Shown piece after piece: positions 45,121 to 55,427 of a stretch of DNA of 64,000 nt. The stretch's first letter is position 1. Each line of letters starts with the position of its first letter. Below the pieces are notes generated by a model, which saw only the letters and a program-made list of their open reading frames with translations, was not told where the DNA came from and did no database searches. Source of the stretch: Luzula sylvatica (lineage: Eukaryota > Streptophyta > Magnoliopsida > Poales > Juncaceae). Location: the NCBI GenBank assembly GCA_946800325.1, contig OX326960.1, positions 58,426,855-58,490,854 on the forward strand. The letters run 5' to 3'. Position numbers and translations under genes: made by a program.

Positions 45121-46130
45121 CGGACGGCCCATTCTTGTGTCTGAACGCCCCGTGTAAAAACAGCCCAGTTTCCAGCCCAACTTGACCCCCACTCTTCTAT
45201 TCGAGTTTGCTAGGGTTTTGAGGGTAAACAAATAGGTTTTTTACCCTGATGGCTGCCTCCTCCTTGGACTATAAATAGCCCCCATACCCACTCATTTCAA
45301 CACACAAATTATTCTAGATGTTGCGAGAAAAACCCGAGCCGCCCTGCTTTGAGAGAAAAGTGTTAATGTTCTAGCTATACTTCATTCTCAATAAGCTAAG
45401 TTTCACATATCCAAATTCTTGTTAGGGTAGTCTTAATCCATAGAGCATTCCTGAGTAATCGTGTGGCTGCTTGGATCGTTTATTATATACTTTGTTAATA
45501 GGATTAGTTATTTGTTGTAAAGGTCATATGCGCTTGCTAGTCCTTTTGTAATCGAAATTATTATAAGAGGTTCGTCACGTCGTTTGTGATGGCGAGGTTA
45601 CTCTCGGAGACATAGGCACTTTTTGCCGAACTCCGGTCTCATATCCGGTGTCATCTTTTTACTCTTTTATTTATTTTTATTCGGGTTTATTTTCTTTTCT
45701 TTTCTTTTCTTGCAACTCGAAGTTGTTATACTCCCTCGATTGTAGCATGTGTCTATCAACCACCGTATCCACAATTTCTTGAGTTCTCCGTACGTTACGT
45801 ATGCATTCGTAATCAAAATATTATCATACGCGCCAGAAATTGTGTTTTACTTTTCGGTCATTTAATTTCCTACCCTTTACTTTCCTGCCCTTTACTTCCC
45901 GTACTTTATTTTTCAATATTTACTTTATATACTTTACTTTTCCGTATTTTACTTTTCGGTATTTACTTTCGTACTTATTTTCCAGTACTTTACTTTCTGT
46001 ACTTTATTTTTATTTATTTTCAGTATTTTAGTTAATTAACACAATATCTTACTTAAAATTACCAAGTTTAAAATGATCATATAGTTACATATTTTAGTTT
46101 AGTTTAAAACTTTCACCTATAAGCATATTC
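45121..46130 (+). repeat. LTR-like repeat, copy 2, right part
   Basis: Resumes the sequence interrupted at 20111. TATA-like ACTATAAATAGCC near 45270, then TCTTAATCCATAGAGCATTC, GGTGTCATC, TTAGTTAATTAACACAA and ATAAGCATATTC in the order of copy 1. Similarity to copy 1 ends at 46130. Confidence 0.55.
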
Positions 46131-49100
46131 TCCCGATGTTGTGAATGAAACGGGTTTATATAGTCTAGGATTTAATTGAAGAAAAATCCGGGATTCTAAT
46201 TTATGTTTTCGGATTAGGGTTTTAGTGTATGATTCCTGATTTTATATACTATTTGGTAAGAGGGGTTATAGATAATAAAAAATATTAGTAATAAGATAAG
46301 TATTTTGGGGTGATTTAAGAAATATGTACTAATAGAATACCCCAATTACTATCTCATGTCGTAAATTTATTATTTTGTAATATAGAAATAGAAGTATGAC
46401 ATGGGAGCTTACTTTATTATTCTCAAAAGATAAATATAAATTTTATTGTTTATAATTGTGTTTTGTTTGCGTTATTCCAAAAAATCATGTCAATATTCGT
46501 CATTACTTTTAAGAACTCCACAAAAAATCAAAAACTCAATTAATGTATCGTGATAAGTTAATATATATAAAATTAAAATATTCATGTATTTTTTATAATA
46601 TTTCATATAACGTACATGCGTAATCTTGATAAGTAGTTGATCTATAGCATTGACTAATTTGGTGTTGGTGTCATGGTTGCTTTGAATGGAGAGGAGAAGA
46701 AGTAGGGAGAGCAGAAGCCATTTTGGGTGTTGGTTCTTTCTTTTCATTGTTTAAAGATGGGTGGTACCAAATTGTTTAAAGGTTCCAAAGGGTTGAATTC
46801 GAGATGAACGCAAAAACATAGGTTAAAAGCAGGGAGTTAAGAAAAGGAAAAGAGCAAAATAGCACTGCATTTCTTAGCTTTAAGATATTGCAGCCCATTG
46901 GTTGTGCACGGAATGGGTATTGGATTTTCTACAACTTAGTTTCAGTAAATGGGTGTTCTTTTTTCTAATAAATTTATAGAGCTTATCAAAGTTAAGTAAC
47001 AAAATTCAATTATCAATCGTTGTCCATTCAGTTCAACGATCATATTCGTTAAGACATTTACATAAAATAATATATTTCATTACCAATCTTAACAAAGTAA
47101 ATTATAATCGCAGATAGTTTGGGTTATCGTTATTTGATTCGCATCATCACATAGCCCCTTGCACATAAATCGTGATTTTAAGGACTCTTTATTTTTACTA
47201 AGTTACGATGCATCATTTGTTGTTTTGTGTCAACATAACATTTTTTTCAAGGCTATTAAAAATATTTTATTTATATTGACGTTCACCTCTAAATATGCAA
47301 TTACACTCTGAAATGTTGTTCCCCTTGTATGGGTATGTGATATGATCAAAAATTTACAATTAATGGTGTGGTCCCCAACAATGATATTTGATAAAAAGAA
47401 CATTGTTATTACGGATTGAATAATTGTATGATAAACATGCTTTGAAATCATCAATAACATATCCAACAAGTTAAGAAGCATCCAATAAATTAAGAAAATA
47501 ATTACGTATCATTTATTTTGTTGGTTGCTTTTTTATATTGATTAAAGTGAAATCATATATTATACTCTTAATTATGATCATACATAAATATATTTTTTCT
47601 TAAAATTTTATTTACTGAGCTACCAGCACAAAAACATTTTAATTTTCGTAAAGACATTAACCTGAACGTACCGATAGTCTATATTATAATACAAAATTAT
47701 ATATTATACTATAAATTACGATCATACATAAATAAGTCTATCCTAGTATTTTATTTACTGAACAGCCCATACAAAATTATTTTAAATTTTGTAAAGAAAT
47801 TGTGAACTTTAACGATAGTCTATAATATAATAATTTTAATAAATACATGAGTTGGAACAAATACCATAGCTTTTGTGATTGATGTATTTAAACTATTTTG
47901 GTTGTAGTTGAAACACTAGTTATTTGATGATAAATAATGATTGTTAGTCGTTGTTGCAAACACTACAAAATAATCAAATTTATGTATTTGTTAAATTAAA
48001 ATGTATGGTCATATTTTATATATCAATTATACTCTATTATGATAAATGTTCCGACAGTCCATTAATTATTTTTTACTCCATGCAAAATGATATGCCATCT
48101 ATTTTTTTTTAATTATCTATTAAAATTACTAATGTATTAAAAATACAAGTATTTTATTAATTATTATTTTTGTAGTATTGAGTATTTTTATTGGGCAATA
48201 TTTTGAAAGTGTACATGTCATTTTTGAATGCAAACTCGATATACCAATGGACTCAAAGTAAAGTTGTATAAACTTTTTGATATTATAAAATGAGTCAACA
48301 GAGCACAAACTCAATCAAAAGGGTAGGGGCAAATATGGAAATGGCAATTTAAGGGTGGGAACATGAACCCGAATTTAGGGGTCACTACTCAGTAGTGGAT
48401 TTGGGGATAAAAAGAAAAGAAATGAAAAGGGGTGGAACAGGAAGTATCGTATATAAATAAATAATAATGATTTGTATATACCCAAATTTTAGCCCAAACA
48501 GGAGGAAACCAAAAATTTGATGAGATTCCCTCCACCAAATAAGAAAAAGCAATGCAAGCCAGCCACGAGCTTAAACTTTTCATGGTTCAAATGGAGATTA
48601 TGTCACATTTAGAGCGAGTCATTAGATTATTCAATTTTGATTTGTTATAAATTGGGTATAATATATAGGTAACATGATTTATTCATGATAGACAGACATC
48701 ACAAAATTTGCAGATTTGCATTACTTAATGAATCATTCGACAAGACCTTTTTATATCTTTTCAGGAAATATTTGGTGGTCCTTGACGATCCATTATCGAG
48801 TTGATTGAAAATTGTATGTGAATCTAGTTCGTGGATGTTCAATTGTTTCCGTTTATTCAGGAATCAAACCGAGTATGTCCAATTTGATTGAATTGCTTCG
48901 ATTTACAAATTTGTTTGGTTTGGTTCAGCTGAAAAATTATTCAATTTGATCGTTCAGTTTTTTGTTGTTACAAAAATGATTAAATCGAATAGGTATATAT
49001 ATATATATATATATTTTTTTTTTTAGAGTTCTATCATACATTCTTATTTCTTATGATACACTTATTTTCCATGGTATCAATTAATAAATATTTAAAGTAA

Positions 49101-49539
49101 TTTTTTAAGTATATTTATCAATGAATGAATGATAATTTAAATAGGAAATTTGTATTGTTAATTAAAGAAAAAATATCCATAGACATTTCTTTTTAAGAGA
49201 GGAACAAGAAAATTTCATTTCGTTCCATTTTCAATCAAATAGTCAAGAATAAAATAAAATTTATGATACGCCCTTCTAAATATCTAAAATACTCTTTTAA
49301 AATGGTGTATGATAGAACTCCTCTTTTTACTTCTGCCTATCGTGTTAACCTCAAATTTTATTTTTTTGAGAGATCCGCAAGCGCGATAAACGCTCGATCC
49401 AATCAATTTTTCATTTAACAAAGGCAAAAAAAAAAGATTTATAATATAATACATATGTACACCTCCCTCACTCTTCATCACTGGCCTAGACTTACCAATA
49501 TATTAATCTAATTGCACATGAAAATTAGCCGAGGATTTA
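46131..49539. other. AT-rich intergenic DNA, one weak exon-like frame
   Basis: No transposon boundary or RNA gene seen. On the minus strand the frame from 46747 starts MKRKNQHPKWLLLSLLLLL, a good signal-peptide shape, and runs for about 40 residues before a GTACGT splice-donor-like site near 46615. No further exon was found toward the retrotransposon nest. This could be the orphan first exon of a secreted protein gene or chance. A (TA)n run lies at about 48994-49012. Confidence 0.3.
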
Positions 49540-49994
49540 ACATTAACCCTCCCATTGTTGGAGCAAGTTGCTTATGCATGAAATTATGAGCTCGGGCATT
49601 ATTCCTTTTCGTTGGAAGATGCGATTATTTCGTTCTTTCCATATCGTCAAAACGGTGGCTAACCATTTTCTATCCCATTTATTTGCGTCTATTGTTGTCT
49701 TCGTCTTACGATAATTCCACCAAAATTCTATAATGGAATCCGATATTGGACCCGCCCTCGACTCAATGATATGCCAAATTTGGATTCAAAACGGGCAACC
49801 AATAAATAGGTGATCAACCGATTCAATCTCTTCCGAACGTAGGGAACAAAGTGGGTCATGTGGCCACGCGAAGATTGTTACCTTTATTGGTGCTTTGATT
49901 TTGAAGTGATTTGTTGTGCAAAAGCATTCTCGACCGGGGTGGCTTAATCTCGCATACATGGAGGTCATGTTATATCGTGAAACTTCGCTATTTA
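49540..49994 (-). pseudogene. LINE relic: zf-RVT end of reverse transcriptase ORF
   Basis: On the minus strand, 49950-49786 reads HFKIKAPIKVTIFAW, then CSLRSEEIESVDHLFIGCPF. This is the zf-RVT layout at the end of plant L1-type ORF2. Beyond it, in shifted frames, WKERNNRIFQRK-like residues continue, the usual tail of this protein family. The relic is 5' truncated at the poly-C tract. It is not from the same copy as 14780-15260, which has a different sequence and the opposite strand. Confidence 0.7.
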
Positions 49995-50020
49995 CCCCCC
50001 CCCCCCCCCCCCCCCCCCCC
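49995..50020. repeat. Poly-C tract, 26 bases
   Basis: An uninterrupted run of C followed by AACCCCCGGGG. It marks the exact junction between the LINE relic and unrelated sequence to the right. Frames across it encode poly-Gly or poly-Pro and are not genes. Confidence 0.95.
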
Positions 50021-50152
50021 AACCCCCGGGGCTAGTGTTTGTGAACCGCCAAGAGAGGTTCCATTGGTTAAAGCTTTGTACATCGGGATGTTTTTGTAAC
50101 TCTTTTAAGAAGAAAGAAGATAGGTTTGAGTTTCCATTGGTTAAGAAAGAAG
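50021..50152. other. Short unclassified segment with a 14-bp direct repeat
   Basis: TTCCATTGGTTAA occurs at about 50059 and again at about 50132. Nothing else recognised. Confidence 0.4.
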
Positions 50153-51153
50153 AAGGCCCGGTCCGGTTTTCAAATTCTAAGACCACGCCTCGACTTCGAG
50201 AGTACGATGCAAAGTATGATAGACGATTACCGGCGTGAAATTAATCACGCACGACTGGTTGATCGCTCGCATCATTCTCTTCTTCAGTATCACGTTGGTG
50301 ACTAGTTCGTGCGTCCCATACCACACGTCTCACACCGTTTGGACTTCATTAACGTCTCCAGTTTGATCACAACTAAGAGTCACGTATGTCGCTCCTCTAC
50401 TCGTATCTACCGTGAGTCGTACCACCTCACTCGCGGATACAACTGCATATACGATGCACCGGCGAACTTGCTTGATCGTGTTTGATTCTCTAATCCGAAA
50501 AAACTCATTTTTCTCTTTCTCTCTTTCTCATCGCATCCACTCAACTATTGATGGTGTTCACACTTATTCAACAATTGAACAAGTGTGTCTCTAATCCCTG
50601 GACTGAATTAAATTTAGGTTTAACATATTAGAGAGAGAAACATCTTATATATACTACACAGGATAATGATGGGCCAAAATGTATGTATAACTATTATACA
50701 CATTTTCAAACATAAAACTGCATGCACCTTTTCAATATTATGTTGAAACGAAATTGTTAAATCGTTCCAACCGACTTCAAACCTTCACGAAAATTGTAGA
50801 TAATCTTATTATATTTCCAACCCAATTTGGCCCAGCCCAATTGGAGTTCGGATCCGAAAGTTATGACGGTTTTAGTAATTGTCTGTCAAACTGTCGCAAT
50901 CTTTCGGCATTCCATTAAAACGAAAATGATAAATCGCTCAAATTAAAACGAAAATGATAATCTTATTATCTAACCAACCAAATCTGACCAATTCAAATTG
51001 GAGTTGTTATCTGAAAGTTATGTCAGTTTTACTAAAACTGTTTAAACTGAATTTTCTGGTTTTCTTAATAAAATCGTTTCTTATCAATTACACTATGTAT
51101 ATCCAATATTATACATATGTGCATCTAATATACACATTATTTATGCCCACGAA

Positions 51154-52561
51154 TGTTGGTTAATTCTAACCTAGAGGGGGGTAAATTTTGCAATCTAACT
51201 TACACTTAGTTTAGATTTAAACCTAATTTACGGTGCGGAATAAATAATAATTTAGATGATAAAGATGATACCGTACAAACACTTTGACACAAGATGTTTG
51301 TTTACGAAGTTCGGTAGGTGGTTGCTTTGTAGCTTTAACTCACCCTTTACTCGCTTAATTGACCGACTCAATTATTTGCGAGTACCTACGTCTCCGGGAA
51401 TGCCTTGTGCCTCTTTTTGGCTTTCGATTGAATTCCAACTCAACTCGATTACAAGGATTTGCCTAGATCAATTTACACGCTTCTATCGATCTATAGCTTA
51501 GACTCTTTACAATTTGTTGCACTAGCCTATTACACTTTTTCACTAATCGAGCTACAACGTGATCGGTCACGTGAGTGGGATACGATTAGTGGAGAATATC
51601 AAAAGTAGATCAACGATCTAAAGAGGTTTCTCAAGCTATCAATGGATATAGAAAATCACAGCTTAGGGTTTCTCTCTTTTTAGGTTTGAAAGTTTGAAAT
51701 TGAGGAAGTGAGAGAGAGAGAGACCCATGAAGGATTCTATTTATACTCTCTATAGAAATCCTTCAGAAAACTTGTAGTGCGTTCGAACGCATACAGTCCG
51801 TTCAGAACGCACTTGAAGTTTGCACTAGCCGTTTCAAAATAACGTGCAAGTACATCTTGGGTCCGTTCGAACGGACAATGTCCGTTCGTAACGGACACAA
51901 TTATACATAGCATTTTGCGTTCGCAGGAACAAGAGTCCGTTCAACGCACTGAAAAGTGGGTGAACGGATTCCAGGTTGTCCGTTCGAACGCACATGTGTG
52001 TTCGTTCGAACGCATACATCCCTGTGACATTTTCCGTTCACAGGAAGGATTGTCCGTTCAACGCACTCAGAAGGTGGGTGAACGGATTCTAATTGTACGT
52101 TCGAACGGACATGATTGTTCGTTCGAACGCACACATCCCTGTGACACGTTTGGTTCTAATCAAGCTTTAAAGTTTTGATATTTAGCAAGTCCGTTCTGAA
52201 CGGACTTTGAGTTCGTTCAGAACGCACTTCCTGCTTGACTGAACTCTTTGTTATTTTGAACATGATTTTACTTGAGTTCTACTAGGTTTGTACCTATGGT
52301 TTATTTGTGGCGTATCCCACTCACGGAAGGCTTCAACATCTTGAGTCTTGATGTATTCCAATGGCCTTCCTTGTGTTCTTCTTTTCTTGTTTATGTTGAG
52401 ACTTCATGTCCTGATTCTTGATGTAATCCAATGAAGTCTTCCTTCACAAGTCCTCCCTCATCTTTGTATCGTACCTATGTTATCCTGCATTTTTCTGGAT
52501 GTATACATTAGTACTGACAGTGTTTTGAAATAATCAAACTATCAGGAAATTTGAACCAACA
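51154..52561 (-). repeat. E2 3' LTR
   Basis: TGTTGGTTAATTCTAACC to GAACCAACA. Minus-strand TATA box GTATAAATAG at 51737-51746. A palindrome array of about 14 units lies at 51776-52230, directly upstream of the TATA box in the minus direction, built from TCCGTTCGAACGGA, TGCGTTCGAACGCA and TCCGTTCAGAACGCA words. Confidence 0.95.
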
Positions 52562-52579
52562 AACTCCCCCTTTTGATTA
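52562..52579 (-). promoter_or_regulatory. Polypurine tract of E2
   Basis: The minus strand reads ATCAAAAGGGGGAGTT next to the 3' LTR, identical to E1. Extra GGGGGAG words at about 52701-52723 repeat the multiple-PPT arrangement. Confidence 0.85.
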
Positions 52580-53209
52580 ATTTCAAAACACTGTCGGTTT
52601 GGAGAGTTTCACCATTTAGTTGAGAACTTTCCGTACGATCGTTTCTCCTCCATTTTGAAAGAGATCAAAAGGGCCAAGGAGACTTCATCAACGGAAGGCT
52701 CCCCCTAACTGTGAGCTCCCCCTCAAAGAATGACTTGATGAATGTATGAGCTCGTAAATATGATCAAATTCTTTTGTTTTGAATGATGACGATCTTTTCA
52801 AATTTAGCAGTTTAAAACAGTTTTTGTGTGTGCGTTCCGAACGGAAAAAGTGGTGCGTTCGAACGCGCTAGCATCTGGACTGACAAAAATTTCACAGAAT
52901 TTATACTGATGAGTGTATGACACTAAACCAAAATAGGATAATAAAATGAATGCACAAGTTTACTGACATAATACCATAATTATTCGTCAAACATAATTAT
53001 TCAATAGACCTAATTGTTCAATCATACCGACACACATCAAGGTTTTGATAAGTTCTCCATACTCTCATGTATACTCAAGACTTAGACATAACATAACATA
53101 ATATAATACGACACAACACACATCACAACTAAGGTTGATCACACTTCATTTGGCTCGGGTTTGGAATTTAAGACAGACGGTGCGCAGAAGGTGGAGCTTG
53201 CTCCTGAGA

Positions 53210-54496
53210 TTAATGGTGCGTTCCGAACCGGTTCTCAAGATGAACGTAAAGATCGGCAAATTGACGATCCACGTTCTCAAGCATCCGTGCTTCAGATACA
53301 CGAAACGCATCATGCATTGCTCTTCCGTGTTGCTCCATGCGCTCATCCATTTCGTCGAGCATCTCCTTCACATAGGCAAATTTCTTATCATCCCATTCCG
53401 TTTGGGCATTTGAGGATTCCCCCTTTCCCACATTCCTCTTTCGTTTGGGAGCCGGTTCTTCACCGCTTTCATCGGTATTGGTTGGGTTGACGTTGTCCTC
53501 TTCCTCGTCCAAGGTGTTGCCCTTCGTCCATCGGGTAGGATCGCGGGGAAGGTGATACGCCACCGCATCCTTTGCGGAGTCAATAATCCATCCTAGGATG
53601 CTCGGCGAATACCGATATCCAAACCGTCGGAGGTTTGCATCGGATGCGAGGTTGATTGGTGATTTTGGTCGAAAATCCCAATCGCTCAGTGGTATCTCAA
53701 TACCTTGGAGTTCCATCATACGGGCAATCAATGTTCCGTATGGCAAGGACGCGTTCTTATGACTCATTACACTTTCCATGTGGCTTGTGATGAGAAAGGG
53801 CACGTGGATGGGTAGTTGATCCTTGTACCACATGCGATGCAAGAGTATAATATCCCTCTGTTCGAGATTCATCTTAAATTTTTCTGAGGGAGTGAGAATG
53901 TTATTATCGATGGCCCAGATAAACTGTTCATGGGCGGCCAAGTGAGATGCCCCTTGCCCAGGTTTGATACCCGTGATGGCAGCTTCGAGTCTTGCCTTGC
54001 GAGTGTCGTAGATTTTCTCTCCGTCGTCCCTTAGTCCGAGCAAAACATTCAAGTTTTTGATAGAGATTTCGACATCTTCACCGAGGATGTATGACGTTAC
54101 CTTTTCTTCGTCACGGTGGAATTCAGCGTTTGCGTAAAATAGTCGCGTGATTACATCATACGATTTGACGTTTAGGCATGCTAAATTCGCGAATCCCCAT
54201 TGACGTTCGATTTCCTCGACTTTGTCGAGGAGGTGATGTATGTTTGGCGGAAAATCGTAGTAGTAGCATGGAGCAATTGGTCTCTTGGATACCCATTCAT
54301 GGAAAAGGATACCAGCCTCCGGAGTTCGAAACAGATGCTCGTTGTTTGGGTCAGAGAAATCGTATTCACTTTGAATGCGTTCTTCAAGAGTAGGCTTCTT
54401 GGCCACTTGTTTCATTCTTTGTCGAGCGTTCGAACTCTCGCCTACTGTCTTCTTCCCCATTGCCTTAGCTTTCGATCTCGAGTTTGAGGCGTCCAT
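53210..54496 (-). CDS. E2 ORF2, putative plant transposon protein-like
   Basis: Intact, 428 codons, ATG at 54496. The N-terminus is basic (KAKAMGKK). A conserved region spans about residues 60-290, with CYYYDFPP, YDVITRLFYANAEF, LNVLLGLRDDGE, HVPFLITSHM and SLPYGTLIARM. This order (a stretch ending RLFYAN, then a short strand and a LLGL-type motif) is that of the plant 'putative plant transposon protein' domain family, whose biochemical role is unknown to me. An acidic linker (EEEDNVNPTNTDESGEE) and a basic KRKRN, possibly a nuclear signal, precede a probable coiled coil near the C-terminus (about 365-425). Homologous to the broken E1 ORF2. No catalytic motif of protease, integrase or RT. It takes the place of pol and is preceded by a palindrome array. 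Possible roles such as RNA or DNA binding or host targeting are speculation. Confidence 0.85.
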   Translation of the reverse strand: MDASNSRSKAKAMGKKTVGESSNARQRMKQVAKKPTLEERIQSEYDFSDPNNEHLFRTPEAGILFHEWVSKRPIAPCYYYDFPPNIHHLLDKVEEIERQWGFANLACLNVKSYDVITRLFYANAEFHRDEEKVTSYILGEDVEISIKNLNVLLGLRDDGEKIYDTRKARLEAAITGIKPGQGASHLAAHEQFIWAIDNNILTPSEKFKMNLEQRDIILLHRMWYKDQLPIHVPFLITSHMESVMSHKNASLPYGTLIARMMELQGIEIPLSDWDFRPKSPINLASDANLRRFGYRYSPSILGWIIDSAKDAVAYHLPRDPTRWTKGNTLDEEEDNVNPTNTDESGEEPAPKRKRNVGKGESSNAQTEWDDKKFAYVKEMLDEMDERMEQHGRAMHDAFRVSEARMLENVDRQFADLYVHLENRFGTHH

Positions 54497-54679
54497 GGCT
54501 GCCCTTGAAGATTTTAGTTTCTTCTGAGAGAGAGAGAGTTTTGGAAGAGAAACAAGGAGAGAGAATGAAGGGGGGCTAAGTAACAGATGAAATCGTGTCC
54601 CTTCAAGTCACGCCGTAAGGGAAAAAGGGGCCATCACATCCATTGAATGCAGTCGGTTGCATGTGGACGAAGAGTTATT

Positions 54680-55230
54680 ACGACGCGTCCGTTCGAACGC
54701 ACTTCATAAGTGCGTTGGAACGCATTCATGTCTGAGAAAGGCGCTATTTTGGGTTTTTAAGTTGTATCTGGGAAGTTGTTAAGTCCGTTCGAACGGACTC
54801 CTATGTGCGTTAGAACGCACACACAACTGAGAAGAGGCGCCAGAATATGAAACGGCGCGAGTGTAAGGGTTTGAAGTAGGTTCGCTGAATGAGGCATGTG
54901 CGTTCGAACGCATTAGTTGTTCGTTCGAACGCACTGAACACTGTTGACACTGAGAGTCGGCGCCAAAGTATGATCCGGCGCCATAATCCTATAATTCATT
55001 TTTCCGTTCGGAACGCATTCAGTTGTACGTTCGAACGAACTTGATCCTGGTAAGAAAATTAGATGGCGCCATAATTTAACTGTGACTTTGGATCTTATAG
55101 TTCAGTTGTCCGTTTCGAACGCATTTTAGTTCGTTCGACCGGACTTGAGGCTGTTAAGAGGGTATTTGGTGACTTCATTTGTCCGTTCCAAACGCACATG
55201 TTTTTCGTTCGAACGGACTGGTTCCTGAGA
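54680..55230. repeat. Internal palindrome array of E2, between gag and ORF2
   Basis: About 12 units of the form NCGTTCGAACGN (for example GTCCGTTCGAACGGAC, GTGCGTTCGAACGCAT), upstream of ORF2 on the minus strand. The position is equivalent to 40396-40735 of E1, but the core bases are those of the E2 LTR. An isolated pair also occurs at 52831-52868. Confidence 0.9.
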
Positions 55231-55427
55231 TGTGATCACTGGACTGAAATCGTGATTTATTTATCGAGACAAGTGTTCTAATGTACTCCTCTATTAACAC
55301 TTGTGATGTATCTACATAACACTCGACCAATTTAGCTAGAATTTAATTTAGCCCATTTCCTATACTCCCCTTACATATTTGGTTTAAGGTGTGGGATACT
55401 AAGGAGTATAGTGTTTCAAGTTAGGGC

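Noticed and set aside
48389..48583. 64-codon frame starting MKSLSSWLACIAFSYLVEG
   Set aside because: Hydrophobic start only; the rest is Tyr/Phe-rich AT-driven sequence and no splice structure is evident.
53135..54487. Plus-strand frames opposite E2 ORF2
   Set aside because: Antisense shadows of a minus-strand gene with family support.
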